DNA of 64,000 bases from Oscillospiraceae bacterium. Its GTDB lineage: Bacteria; Bacillota; Clostridia; Oscillospirales; Ruminococcaceae. The stretch is from NCBI GenBank assembly GCA_004556975.1, contig SFFD01000005.1:1-64000 (forward strand), given 5' to 3'. Both the position numbers and the translations under genes were made by a program. This document shows positions 1 to 8,908 of the stretch, in pieces. The notes below the pieces were generated by a model, which saw only the letters and a program-made list of their open reading frames with translations, was not told the origin of the DNA and did not search any database. How positions within the stretch are numbered: the stretch's first letter is position 1; every line of letters begins with the position of its first letter.

Positions 1-2289
1 TATACGGACGAAAACGGCGAAGTCATTAACGAAAGCTATGATGAACCGCGGTATGTTACCCGGCTTTATAAAACCGATTTTGAGGGCAAAAACCTTGAAA
101 AGCTTCCCAACTTTGAGTTTGAAAACAATTCTGTCTATGATGTTGCAAAAGAGGTTTACGGCGGAATAAGCTATCTTTTTGTTACCGTGGAAGGAAACCC
201 CGGCGTGCTTCGCTATGAAAACATAACCACCATTGACCTTCCCGAAGATTTTGACCCAAGCAAGGACAACAAGTGGCAGTACGAACAGCACTATACCAGT
301 ACATATTATTTTGAAACTTTTGACAGCACCGGAAAAACCCTTGTTTCAAAAGAAATCAGCAAGATTACCGACGGCGAAGAAGGAATGTCTGCCGACTATC
401 TGTCGTTTGACAGCAAGGGCAATGTCTATGTCGGAAACTGGTGGAGCTTTGAGGTATATTCCCCGGATTTAAGCGAAAAGCTTTTCGCAAGCAAGGAAGA
501 AATGAATATCGACGGTTTCGTAAAGCTTTCAGACGGCTCCGTCGGCATTTCCCTCTGGGGAGAAAGCGGAATGGAGATTAAGCGCATAGACCCAATAAAA
601 AAGGAACTCGGCGAGAAAATTTCCGCACCGCAAAACGCTTATAATTTTATAGAAGGAAAAGGCGAATATATTCTTTTCTATTATTCCGCCGGCGGAATTA
701 TGGGCCTTAAAGAGGACGGAACCGCCGAAGAAATTGTCAACTGGCTGGATTCCGACATTGAAAACAGCAATATAAACGGAATAATCCCCATGGAGGACGG
801 AAACTTTGTGGTAATAAGCGTAAGCTATGGCGAAGCTTCCGGAAAAGACAAGTCGGAGCTTGTAAAGCTTACCAAAACAAAATATGACCCCACCAATGAA
901 AGAAAAATAATCAACATTGCCTGTATGTACCTTGATTCTGACGTGCGGCAGAAGGTGCTGGATTTCAATAAAACCAATACCGAATACCGCATCCGTATGA
1001 CGGATTATTCCCAGTACAATACCGGCGATGACAACAGCGCGGGAATAACCAAGCTTAATACGGAGATTATTGCCGGCCATATTCCGGATATATTCATAGT
1101 TCAGGGTGTCATGCCCATAAGCCAGTATTCCGGCAAAGGAGTGCTTGAAGACCTTACCCCCTATATGGAGCGGGATTTCGGCAAAGACGCCTTTGTGGAG
1201 GAGTTTTTCAACACCCTCCGCAGCGAAGACGGAAAGCTTTATGAAATTTACAGCCACTTTGCGGTTTCAACCGCTATGGGACTTAAAAAAATTGTCGGCG
1301 ATTCAGACAGCTGGACGTTTGAAGATATGAAAAACGCCCTTGCAAAGCTTCCCGAGGGAGCCACCGTCATGGACGACTATTATTCCAGAGAAAACGCGGT
1401 TCAGGCGTTTATGTACAACAATATGAACCGCTTTGTGGACTGGAGCACCGGCAAGTGCAGCTTTGACACTCAGGAATTTATTGACCTTCTTAATTTCGTA
1501 AAATCCTTCCCGACACAGGAGGAAGTCAACGCCTCTCACAATGAAGATTATAAATGGGAACCTTCAATAAGCAAGGTAAGCAGCGGAAAACAGCTTTTGA
1601 TTGAAACAGGTATTTACAGCTTTGACGATTTCCGCGGAAACACCTTCTATCTTTTGGACGGCGAGCCCGGCTTTGTGGGCTATCCCGGAATGGGAAGCAG
1701 CTTTGTCGCCGCCGATATGGGCTTTGCGGTTTCTGCAAAAAGCGAATATAAAGACACCGCGTGGGATTTTATAAAATACCTTCTTACCGCGGAATATCAG
1801 GAGAACAGAATCTGGAACGGCCTTCCCACCAACAAGGCTGTCTTTGAGAAACTCTTTGAAGCTTCAAAAACTCCGAACTATATCGACCCTGCACTCAGCG
1901 ATGAGAACGCCGAAGATAATGCCGGTATCGACGCCGGAGAAGCCTCTGCAATAGGCGGCGGACACTGGGAAGAAAACATCCGCTATTCCGAATTCAACAA
2001 AGGCACGGTAAACGAACAGGGCTGGAAGGAAGAGCCCAAAACTTATACTTGGTATTATGACGGAAACGATAAGGAGTGGGAAATTCCCGTTTTTGCCATG
2101 ACGGAGCAGGAAGAACAGGCCATCCGCTCTCTTATAAGCGGAATTACCGTTTTCAGCCGGTATGACAGAAGCCTTTCGGATATTATAGACGAAGAGATTC
2201 AGCCTTTCTTTGAAGGTCAGAAATCCGCCGAGGATACCGCAAAAATGATTCAGAGCCGCGCCACAATCTATGTAAACGAACAAAGATAA
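1..2289 (+). CDS. ABC transporter extracellular solute-binding protein, 5' end outside window
   Basis: The frame is open from base 1 to the TAA at 2287, giving 762 visible residues, so the true start and any signal peptide lie upstream. The last ~460 residues look like a sugar-type (family 1) binding protein: a strand KIINIACMYL opens the fold, followed by PDIFIVQG, helical segments and a late AWDFIKYLLTAEYQ stretch typical of the SBP_bac_1 C-lobe. The first ~290 visible residues are different: short strands with repeated Tyr, Gly and Asp (for example SFDSKGNVYVGNWW), resembling a beta-propeller. It probably captures a carbohydrate outside the membrane for the two permeases that follow. The hairpin after it would reduce read-through into them. 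The ligand cannot be told from sequence. Binding-protein call is firm; the propeller is inference. Confidence 0.85.
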   Translation, partial: YTDENGEVINESYDEPRYVTRLYKTDFEGKNLEKLPNFEFENNSVYDVAKEVYGGISYLFVTVEGNPGVLRYENITTIDLPEDFDPSKDNKWQYEQHYTSTYYFETFDSTGKTLVSKEISKITDGEEGMSADYLSFDSKGNVYVGNWWSFEVYSPDLSEKLFASKEEMNIDGFVKLSDGSVGISLWGESGMEIKRIDPIKKELGEKISAPQNAYNFIEGKGEYILFYYSAGGIMGLKEDGTAEEIVNWLDSDIENSNINGIIPMEDGNFVVISVSYGEASGKDKSELVKLTKTKYDPTNERKIINIACMYLDSDVRQKVLDFNKTNTEYRIRMTDYSQYNTGDDNSAGITKLNTEIIAGHIPDIFIVQGVMPISQYSGKGVLEDLTPYMERDFGKDAFVEEFFNTLRSEDGKLYEIYSHFAVSTAMGLKKIVGDSDSWTFEDMKNALAKLPEGATVMDDYYSRENAVQAFMYNNMNRFVDWSTGKCSFDTQEFIDLLNFVKSFPTQEEVNASHNEDYKWEPSISKVSSGKQLLIETGIYSFDDFRGNTFYLLDGEPGFVGYPGMGSSFVAADMGFAVSAKSEYKDTAWDFIKYLLTAEYQENRIWNGLPTNKAVFEKLFEASKTPNYIDPALSDENAEDNAGIDAGEASAIGGGHWEENIRYSEFNKGTVNEQGWKEEPKTYTWYYDGNDKEWEIPVFAMTEQEEQAIRSLISGITVFSRYDRSLSDIIDEEIQPFFEGQKSAEDTAKMIQSRATIYVNEQR

Positions 2290-2291
2290 AA

Positions 2292-2320
2292 TAAAGCCTT
2301 CCCCTAACGGGAAGGCTTTA
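2292..2320 (+). terminator. Hairpin after binding protein gene
   Basis: A 12-bp perfect stem (TAAAGCCTTCCC / GGGAAGGCTTTA) with a 5-base loop sits 2 bases after the stop codon. It lacks a following T-run, so it is more likely a processing or attenuating hairpin that lowers expression of the downstream permeases than a full stop. Confidence 0.5.
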
Positions 2321-2373
2321 TGACGAAATCACCTTTTTCCGATTTTTAACATCAAAGAAAGAACCGTATATCA

Positions 2374-3300
2374 ATGACCAAAGAAAAAACAATGCAAAAA
2401 ACAAAAAGCGCGAATCCGCACCGCCGAAAAGCCCTTTCGGCAAAGGCGGCGGATAAGCTGCGCAGCGTACTTTATCTTACGCCCAGCGTTGTGGGCGTTT
2501 CGCTGTTTTTTATTCTTCCGTTTTTCGTGGTGGTGTACTATTCGCTTATCCGAAGTCCCATCAATCCGGAATTTGTGTTTCTGGAAAACTATAAAAACGT
2601 TTTGGGAAACTCTTCGTTTCAAACGGCGGTCAACAACACCCTTAAGTTTTCTGCAATGGCGGTGCCCCTTGCCGTAATTCTCTCTTTGGCGCTTGCCCTT
2701 ATGCTGGAAGAAAAAATTCCTTTTAAAAGTCAGTTCAGAACCTTCTTTTTAAGCCCGATTATGGTGCCGGTTGCTTCCGTTGTGCTTATATGGCAGGTGC
2801 TGTTTGACTATAACGGCGCGCTGAACGAATTTGTTGCAACCTTCGGGCTTGACAAAATCGACTGGCTTAAATCCGAATATTGCCTTGGGGTAATCACCGT
2901 GCTTTATCTTTGGAAAAACCTCGGCTATAATATGATTCTTTTTATGGCGGCGCTTGCAAATGTTCCCCAGGAGCTGCTTGAAGCGGCGGATGTGGAGGGC
3001 GCGCCCGGCTGGTACAAATTCTTTGCCATAAAGCTGCGCTATCTTTCGCCCACGGTGCTTTTCGTCACTATTCTTTCAATGATAAATTCCTTCAAGGTGT
3101 TCCGCGAGATATATCTGCTTACCGGCAAATACCCATATGAGGGGCTTTATATGCTCCAGCACTTTATGAACAACACTTTCGCCTCTCTTGATTACCAAAA
3201 GCTTTCCGCCGCGGCGGTGCTTATGGCAATATTCATGGTCGGGCTTATCGCCCTGCTGTTTAAAATAGAGGACGTTTTCGGAAAGGATGTGGAGGGCTGA
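2374..3300 (+). CDS. Sugar ABC transporter permease, MalF/UgpA type
   Basis: A 308-residue inner-membrane permease of the binding-protein-dependent sugar importer class (CUT1-like). After a basic cytoplasmic N-terminus the first membrane segment spans roughly residues 38-58 (a hydrophobic run starting SVVGVSLFF), with five more segments downstream. The cytoplasmic EAA loop that docks on the ATPase is visible as EAADVEGAPGW near residue 205. The length fits the family (280-320). The start is the ATG at 2374; a weak AAAGAAAG precedes it. It overlaps the next permease by one base (TGATG), so the two are translationally coupled and should form a heterodimer. No ATPase gene lies nearby, as is common for CUT1 importers that share one MsmK-type ATPase encoded elsewhere. 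Confidence 0.92.
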   Translation: MTKEKTMQKTKSANPHRRKALSAKAADKLRSVLYLTPSVVGVSLFFILPFFVVVYYSLIRSPINPEFVFLENYKNVLGNSSFQTAVNNTLKFSAMAVPLAVILSLALALMLEEKIPFKSQFRTFFLSPIMVPVASVVLIWQVLFDYNGALNEFVATFGLDKIDWLKSEYCLGVITVLYLWKNLGYNMILFMAALANVPQELLEAADVEGAPGWYKFFAIKLRYLSPTVLFVTILSMINSFKVFREIYLLTGKYPYEGLYMLQHFMNNTFASLDYQKLSAAAVLMAIFMVGLIALLFKIEDVFGKDVEG

Positions 3301-4202
3301 TGAAAGAAAAGCTTCACAAAAAAAAGAAACACCTTGCCGGAAAAATAATCACAGTTATTGTGTGCGCGCTTTTTGCATTTCTCTTTATAATGCCAACGGT
3401 GCTCACAATCACAAACTCCTTTATGGAGCAAAGCGAAATAAGCTCAAACTACGGCAAAATTTTTCAGAATTTTTCAGGCGGAAGCAAAACCTATATTTCA
3501 GATAAGGTTACGCTGAAATTCATTCCGGATAAGGTAACCCTTTCCCAGTACATAACCGCGCTGATAAAAAGTCCGGATTACCTTTTCAAGTTCTGGAACT
3601 CGGTAATCCTTGTTGTGCCCATAGTCATCTTTCAGGTGGCGACGGCGGCGCTCGCCGCCTATGGCTTTACCCGGTGGCGCGGCAAATTCAGAAGCTTTAT
3701 GTTCTTCTTTTACGTTATCCTGATGCTTATGCCCTATCAGGTAACGCTGGTTCCGAACTATCTGGTAAGCGACTGGCTCGGAATCCTAAATACCCGCTGG
3801 GCGATAATCTTCCCCGGAATGTTCGCGCCCTTTTCGGTATTTCTGCTTACCAAATTCATGCGGCGAATACCCGTTTCTCTTATTGAAGCGGCAAAGCTTG
3901 ACGGTGCGGGCGAATGGCAGATTTTCACCCGGATATGCCTTCCCCAGTGCCGCAGCGCCCTTTATTCCATTGCGATGCTCGTTTTCATCGACTATTGGAA
4001 CATGGTGGAGCAGCCCATAATTCTGCTTCCGGACGCAGACAAACAGCCGCTTTCGGTCTATCTTTCAACAATAAACGCCGGCGAGGTGGGCGTAGCCTTC
4101 GCCGTGGCAACAATTTATATGATTCCGACGCTTTTGCTTTTCCTTCACGGCGAAGAGTACCTTGTGGAGGGCATTGCGCACCAGGGATCGGTGAAAGGAT
4201 AA
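3300..4202 (+). CDS. Sugar ABC transporter permease, MalG/UgpE type
   Basis: A 300-residue permease partner of the preceding gene. The N-terminus is Lys-rich, followed by a membrane segment (about residues 18-38), then an extracytoplasmic insert rich in Lys and Ser, and five further membrane segments. The EAA loop reads EAAKLDGAGEW near residue 199, with the Gly placed as in MalG. The ATG at 3300 overlaps the upstream stop. The next gene starts only 6 bases after the stop, so the efflux-type adaptor downstream is in the same transcript. Function as half of the translocation pore is firmly supported by family; substrate unknown. Confidence 0.92.
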   Translation: MKEKLHKKKKHLAGKIITVIVCALFAFLFIMPTVLTITNSFMEQSEISSNYGKIFQNFSGGSKTYISDKVTLKFIPDKVTLSQYITALIKSPDYLFKFWNSVILVVPIVIFQVATAALAAYGFTRWRGKFRSFMFFFYVILMLMPYQVTLVPNYLVSDWLGILNTRWAIIFPGMFAPFSVFLLTKFMRRIPVSLIEAAKLDGAGEWQIFTRICLPQCRSALYSIAMLVFIDYWNMVEQPIILLPDADKQPLSVYLSTINAGEVGVAFAVATIYMIPTLLLFLHGEEYLVEGIAHQGSVKG

Positions 4203-4208
4203 ATTACT

Positions 4209-5921
4209 ATGGCAGAAGAAAAAGTCAAAAAAAGAGAATGGGTAAAAAACGCCGCAATAATCTTTTTAAGCATTATGCTGGTGCTTACCTTTTTCTCAAA
4301 TACGTTTTTGCTCCGCTCCTTGCCGGAGGTTTCTACCCAGTCCGTTTCTTCGGGCACGATAAATACCAAAATCCGCGGCAGCGGCACCGTCGCCGCCAAC
4401 CAGACCTATGACGTTACCATTGACCAAAGCCGCAAGGTCGACAGCATACTTGTAAAGGTCGGCCAGCAGGTAAACGCCGGCGACGTGCTTTTCACCCTTC
4501 AGGAGGGCGACAGCAAGGATTTGGAAGCAGCCAAAGATGCACTGTATGATGCGGAAGTTTCATACAGAAAAGCCGTCATAAACGCCGATACAAGCGAGAA
4601 TTATAGGTCTGAAAAGGCAGCAATAAAGGCGGCACAGGAGGCTTATGATGAAGCCAAGAATACATACAATGACCTTGTAAAAAAACTTGCGGGCAAAAAA
4701 GATGTTTTAGCGCAAATTCCTACTGCCGAAGCAGCGGTCAATGTTGCAAAGACAGAATGCGATAAAGAACAGGAAAACTACGACAAGAAAAAACAAGATA
4801 TTTATAATCAGCTTGAGGCTCTTACAGGCTCCACTCCGCCCGATGAGCCATACAGACCCGACGAAGCTCTCAAGTATGTAAAGCTGTATAAAGAAGCTAA
4901 AGAAAATTATAATAACAGTAGCGATGAAGCATCTAAGCTTGTGTGGAAAACCGCTATGGAAGAATACGAGGGACATTTGGCTCTTATCGTTACAACCGGC
5001 GGAACGAATTTAACAGTAACCCTTTATGACGAGCTTCAAACAGCGGAAAAAAACCTGAACACTAAAAAAGCCGTACTTTCAGGGGCGGAAAGCACTTTGG
5101 AAAGCTTGAATAAGCAGCTTGCAAGCTTCGCCGAGTATGAAACTCAGTTGGAAGCGGCACAGCGCGATATGAGAACACAGAATGACGCTCTTTCCAACGC
5201 TTATGACGCTTTGCAGGATAAAATTGATGCGGATGTCAAGGCAGGAAAGCTTCAAGACATTGATTTTGAGGTTATGAAACGCGACCTTGAGAAAAAGAAA
5301 AAAGCCGTTGAAGACCTCTCCGGCAACAACGGCAGCAACGAGGTTACCGCAAAGGTTGCCGGAACAGTAAGCGAAATCAACGTAAGGGCGGGCGGCGACG
5401 CCAACGCCCAAGAAACGCTTGCCGTAATCGAGCTTACCGACCGGGGCTATACCGTAAGCATTTCCGCCACGGCGGAGCAGGCAAAAAAAGTGACCGTGGG
5501 CGACACCGCCGAGGTTACGACCTATTGGTGGGGCAGCGAAATAAAGGCCGTGCTTGACAGCATAAAGAACGACCCCCAAAGCGGCGGAAGAAATAAAATT
5601 CTTGTGTTCACCGTTTCGGGCGACGTCGAACCCGGAACAAACCTTAATCTTTCCATAGGTCAAAAGAGCCAGAACTATGATTCCATAGTGCCAAAGAGCG
5701 CGGTGCGCAGCGACACCAACGGAAAATTCGTACTTGTGCTTACTCAAAAATCAAGCCCCATCGGCAACCGCTATGTGGCGACAAGAGTTGATGTGAACGT
5801 GCTTGCGGAGGACGACGTTTCCGCCGCCGTAACGGGTTTAAGCTACGGCGATTATGTCATTACCACCTCAAGCAAGCCCATAGAGGCGGGCACACTCGTC
5901 CGTATGGCGGAGGGAGCGTAA
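4209..5921 (+). CDS. HlyD/MacA-type membrane-fusion adaptor protein
   Basis: 570 residues. One N-terminal membrane segment (about residues 16-36) is followed by the first half of a lipoyl-like hairpin (GTVAANQTYDV ... ILVKVGQQVNAGDVLF), then a ~270-residue coiled coil very rich in Ala, Glu and Lys, then the second lipoyl half (TAKVAGTVSEINVRAG near residue 385) and a beta-barrel tail. This is the domain order of adaptors that join an inner-membrane transporter to an exit path; in Firmicutes they work with MacB/YknYZ-like ABC exporters. It starts 6 bases after the permease gene and 4 bases before the MacB-like gene. No export ATPase is encoded beside it. Length is large for the family because of the long coiled coil. 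Confidence 0.85.
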   Translation: MAEEKVKKREWVKNAAIIFLSIMLVLTFFSNTFLLRSLPEVSTQSVSSGTINTKIRGSGTVAANQTYDVTIDQSRKVDSILVKVGQQVNAGDVLFTLQEGDSKDLEAAKDALYDAEVSYRKAVINADTSENYRSEKAAIKAAQEAYDEAKNTYNDLVKKLAGKKDVLAQIPTAEAAVNVAKTECDKEQENYDKKKQDIYNQLEALTGSTPPDEPYRPDEALKYVKLYKEAKENYNNSSDEASKLVWKTAMEEYEGHLALIVTTGGTNLTVTLYDELQTAEKNLNTKKAVLSGAESTLESLNKQLASFAEYETQLEAAQRDMRTQNDALSNAYDALQDKIDADVKAGKLQDIDFEVMKRDLEKKKKAVEDLSGNNGSNEVTAKVAGTVSEINVRAGGDANAQETLAVIELTDRGYTVSISATAEQAKKVTVGDTAEVTTYWWGSEIKAVLDSIKNDPQSGGRNKILVFTVSGDVEPGTNLNLSIGQKSQNYDSIVPKSAVRSDTNGKFVLVLTQKSSPIGNRYVATRVDVNVLAEDDVSAAVTGLSYGDYVITTSSKPIEAGTLVRMAEGA

Positions 5922-5925
5922 TAAG

Positions 5926-7104
5926 GTGGAAAAAGCTATGGACTGGCTTAAAAAGCATAAGCTTCCGGTGGCTCTTAACCTTGTGCTTATAATTCTTGCG
6001 GGCTGCTGCCTCGGCTTTTGCGCAAAAATGAAAGGCACCCTTGAATATACAAAGGCGGCGGAAAAATGGGCGGGAAATTCCGGCGAGCGTTTCGCCTATA
6101 TTTCCTGCTTTATGCCGGAAACGGCGCGCACCGACCAACAAAGCGTATATTCCTTCAAAAGCGCCATGGAGCAAAAGCTTACCGAAAACTCCATGGAAGC
6201 GGAGGAAGGCCGCACACTGTGGACATTTGCCTATTGCGGCAACGCCGCCATCCCCGTAACCACCGACAAAGGCTCCGCCACGGTGGAAGCCCTTGGCGTG
6301 GGCGGCGACTTTTTCTTCTTCCACCCGATGCTGCTTCGCAGCGGCAACTACATTGCCGAAAGCGACCTTATGCACGACGGAGTCGTCATCGACAAGGAGC
6401 TTGCATGGAAGCTTTTCGGCGCCATAGAGGTCAACGGAATGGAGCTTGAAATTGCCGGCAGAAAATTCTATGTTGCCGGCGTTGTGGAGCGGGATTCCGA
6501 CTTTGCCAGCACCGAAGCCTACGGCTCCGACATCGGGCTTTATATGGCCTATGACGTTTTCAACGAGATTACAAACGAGGGAATAAACTGCTATGAGCTT
6601 GTGTTCCCGAACCCCGTTACAAACTTTGCCTTAAATCTTGTAAAAGACAATTTTCCCGGCGGGGATTCAACGGTCTTTGTTGACGAAGGCTCACGCTACG
6701 ACGTGAGCAGCCTTTGGAGTGTGATAAAGGATTTCGGCAAGCGCAGTATGCGCACCGACGGCGTTATTTTCCCCTATTGGGAAAACGCCGCCCGCCTTAC
6801 CGAGGATTATGCCGCCCTTGGAATGGTGCTTTTTTGCCTGTTTATGATAACGCCGCTTTGCTTTGCGGCTGTAATCGGCTGTAAATATGCAAAAAAAGGC
6901 GCGTCGGCCGCGTGGAAAAAGACAGAAGAATTTTCCGTGAAATTCTATGACGCCGTGAACGACAAACTTTATGCCAAAGAACAGCACGCAAAGCTGCTTG
7001 AGGAGCAGGAAAAAAAGAGCCCCGGCGAAAGCGGCGCGGAAAGCTCCGAGGACTACTCCGAAGAAAGCTCCGAGGATTACGAGCCAGATGAACTCGATGA
7101 CTGA
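5926..7104 (+). CDS. MacB-like periplasmic-core membrane protein with acidic tail
   Basis: 392 residues. A membrane segment at about residues 15-33 is followed by a ~250-residue extracytoplasmic region resembling the MacB_PCD core (hydrophobic strands, GVVIDKELAWKLFGA, FYVAGVVERDSDF), then one more membrane segment near residue 300 and a cytoplasmic tail ending in repeated SSEDY/SEES acidic residues. Real MacB/FtsX permeases have three membrane segments after the core, so this one is shortened. The GTG start at 5926 is chosen because GGAGGGAG lies about 10 bases upstream; the ATG at 5938 is an alternative. It presumably partners the adaptor encoded just before it. Whether it transports anything without an ATPase is open. 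Confidence 0.65.
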   Translation: MEKAMDWLKKHKLPVALNLVLIILAGCCLGFCAKMKGTLEYTKAAEKWAGNSGERFAYISCFMPETARTDQQSVYSFKSAMEQKLTENSMEAEEGRTLWTFAYCGNAAIPVTTDKGSATVEALGVGGDFFFFHPMLLRSGNYIAESDLMHDGVVIDKELAWKLFGAIEVNGMELEIAGRKFYVAGVVERDSDFASTEAYGSDIGLYMAYDVFNEITNEGINCYELVFPNPVTNFALNLVKDNFPGGDSTVFVDEGSRYDVSSLWSVIKDFGKRSMRTDGVIFPYWENAARLTEDYAALGMVLFCLFMITPLCFAAVIGCKYAKKGASAAWKKTEEFSVKFYDAVNDKLYAKEQHAKLLEEQEKKSPGESGAESSEDYSEESSEDYEPDELDD

Positions 7105-7105
7105 T

Positions 7106-7134
7106 AAAAAAATCCCCCGCCGGGGGATTTTTTT
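7106..7134 (+). terminator. Intrinsic terminator ending the importer/adaptor operon
   Basis: AAAAATCCCCC, a 3-base loop and GGGGGATTTTTTT start just after the TGA at 7102-7104. The strong G-C stem with A and T flanks is a textbook intrinsic terminator. Confidence 0.9.
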
Positions 7135-7756
7135 ATGCTTGGCGGTAACCTCTGCGCTCCGCGCGGAGCTGCCACAGCCTTCCCCAAAGGGGAAGGTGGC
7201 GCGGTGCGCACCTTTGAAAACTCTGCGGCTTGCGGCGGAGCCGCCTGCACCGCACCAACCGCGGCTCAGCCGCCTTGATAAGTATGCGCCTTTTGTCGAG
7301 TTATCAAAATAATAACCTCAGCCGGCACGAAGTGCCTTTGGCGGTCGAGCATCCGAGGGATACTGAAAAACCGCCCGGGACCCCGTCGTGTAGAAATTCC
7401 GAGCGCCTCCGGTGGAGGATGAAGCGAGGAATTTCGACTGCCGCCGTCCGCGAACGCAAGAATAGCGCAAGCCGAAGCGTGAGCGGAGAACGGCAAAGGG
7501 GCTACCAACGCCTTGATGATGTTTGGAGCGTTTATTCCCCCTTTTCAAGGGGGAGTCTCACGCGGGAGCGTGAGGGTAGGGGGCGAAACTTTTCTTTTAC
7601 CGTCTTACGGCTTTTCTTTTGGTTACAAAAGAAAAGGGGTAAGCTTCGCCGAGGTAACGAAAGCGCGGAGGAATATTGCGGGGGAGTAAATTGGCGTAAA
7701 CGCTATCCCTTGTCGCCGATACAACCCCTCAGTCTTTTGTCGCCGCAGTGCGCCGA
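7135..7756. repeat. Gene-free mosaic of short palindromic repeats
   Basis: About 620 bases with no credible gene. It contains several separate inverted repeats: CCTTCCCC/GGGGAAGG near 7178-7196; an outer arm GAAATTCC (7393-7400) pairing with GGAATTTC (7428-7435) around an inner CCTCC/GGAGG; CCCCC/GGGGG at 7537-7553; CTCACGC/GCGTGAG at 7557-7574; and a perfect 11-bp stem CTTTTCTTTTG/CAAAAGAAAAG at 7611-7636. The units resemble the small palindromic intergenic repeats that accumulate in Clostridia genomes. No transposase remnant was recognised. Confidence 0.55.
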
Positions 7757-7786
7757 AAAAAGCCCCGTGCTCATTTGAGCACGGGG
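7757..7786 (-). terminator. Intrinsic terminator built from the GTGCTCA motif
   Basis: The perfect stem CCCCGTGCTCA (7763-7773) / TGAGCACGGGG (7776-7786) is followed on the minus strand by CTTTTTT. It ends the minus-strand operon 7815-9190. A second inverted repeat, TGAGCAC-GGA-GTGCTCA at 7798-7814, touches the stop codon of the last gene. Confidence 0.85.
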
Positions 7787-7814
7787 TTTCTCTGTTTTGA
7801 GCACGGAGTGCTCA

Positions 7815-8075
7815 TTATTCTTTCATTTTCTTCTGCGCTTCAACAATGGCCTTTGTAAGCTGGTCCGCGCAAGAGGTTCCGCGGCCGCGGCAGTCGTTGC
7901 CCGCAAGGCGGGCGACAACCTCGTCTGCGTTCCACCCCTCAAGTATTTTCGGAATGGCGGCAAGGTTGCCGGGGCAGCCGCCGGTAAAAACAATGTTATG
8001 AATGGTGCCGTCCTCATTTAAATCAAAGGCAATTTTTGAAGAGCAGGTTCCGTGTGTTCTGTATTCGTAATGCAT
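7815..8075 (-). CDS. TSCPD-domain protein (TIGR03905-like)
   Basis: 86 residues from the ATG at 8075, chosen because AAAGGAGAAC lies 6-7 bases upstream; a longer reading to 8108 would run into the upstream gene. The sequence carries TGTCSSKI, FTGGCPGNL and CRGRGTSCADQL, the conserved Cys and Gly pattern of the small TSCPD family, whose domain is also found at the C-terminus of vitamin B12-dependent ribonucleotide reductases. Four cysteines could bind a metal or form redox pairs. The role of the stand-alone protein is not known. It starts one base after the stop of the methyltransferase gene, so it is translationally coupled to it, and it is the last gene of a three-gene operon. Confidence 0.8.
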   Translation of the reverse strand: MHYEYRTHGTCSSKIAFDLNEDGTIHNIVFTGGCPGNLAAIPKILEGWNADEVVARLAGNDCRGRGTSCADQLTKAIVEAQKKMKE

Positions 8076-8076
8076 T

Positions 8077-8904
8077 TCAGTTCTCCTTTTTATAAACATG
8101 TATATCAAAAGCCGCCTCTACGGCAAGCTTTTCAATGCTTTCAAGCTTTTCGGCGCCCTTTGCCGAGGTTTTCCAGTAATACGGCGTCATCTGAAAAAGC
8201 GCCGCAATGTCTTCGTGATGCTCAAGCTGCATTACATAGCGCAGGCGGCGGGCTTTTTCGTGCTCAAAGCCCTCATAGGCAACGTCCTCTTCCTTATTTT
8301 CATAAGGACGGTCATATATTGCGGCTTTAAGCTGCCAAAGATGGCGCGGCCCGGGCACGACGTAAATGTAATATCCGCCGGGCTTGAGCACGCGCAGATA
8401 CTCTTCGCGGCAAAGCGGACTGAACACGTTGAGCACGAGGTCGGCGCTTTCGCAAGCCACCGGCAGTGAAAATACCGAAGCCACGGCAAATTCGATATTT
8501 TTGCTGCGCTTTGCGGCGCGGCGCACCGAAGGACGGCTTATGTCAACTCCCGCCATAACGGGTGCCGCGCCCTTTGAGCACAGATATTCATAAATTCCGG
8601 CGGTGTAATATCCTTCGCCGCAGCCGCAGTCAAGCACCGTTTCGCCGCCGCCCGGAAAAAGCGAAAAAATCTCTTCCGCAAGGGCACTGCGCAGCGGGGC
8701 ATAAAATCCGCGGTTAAGAAAAGCGGTTCTTGCCGCCGCCATGGCGGCGCTGTCGCCCGGAATTTTTGAATTCATCCGGTTCGGGGGCAAAAGGTGAACG
8801 TACCCTTCCGAAGAAATATCAAAGCTGTGACCCCGCGCGCAAAAAAGGCGTTTTTCGCCGTGCTCGAGCGGGCCGCCGCATATGGGACAAATAAAAACGC
8901 TCAT
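8077..8904 (-). CDS. rlmA: RlmA-like 23S rRNA (guanine-N1) methyltransferase
   Basis: 275 residues. The N-terminus holds a four-ligand zinc site, CPICGGPL followed by CARGH, exactly as in RlmA enzymes that methylate guanine 745/748 of 23S rRNA. The class I methyltransferase core follows: VLDCGCGEGYYT (SAM-binding motif I, near residue 90), AGVDISRPS (motif II), and an acidic VLNVFSPLC region. Length matches the family (260-280). In some Gram-positives the related RlmA(II)/TlrB enzyme gives resistance to tylosin-type macrolides, but sequence alone does not decide which guanine is the target. Starts at the ATG at 8904, 4 bases after the upstream DUF1294 gene. Confidence 0.75.
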   Translation of the reverse strand: MSVFICPICGGPLEHGEKRLFCARGHSFDISSEGYVHLLPPNRMNSKIPGDSAAMAAARTAFLNRGFYAPLRSALAEEIFSLFPGGGETVLDCGCGEGYYTAGIYEYLCSKGAAPVMAGVDISRPSVRRAAKRSKNIEFAVASVFSLPVACESADLVLNVFSPLCREEYLRVLKPGGYYIYVVPGPRHLWQLKAAIYDRPYENKEEDVAYEGFEHEKARRLRYVMQLEHHEDIAALFQMTPYYWKTSAKGAEKLESIEKLAVEAAFDIHVYKKEN

Positions 8905-8908
8905 ATTT

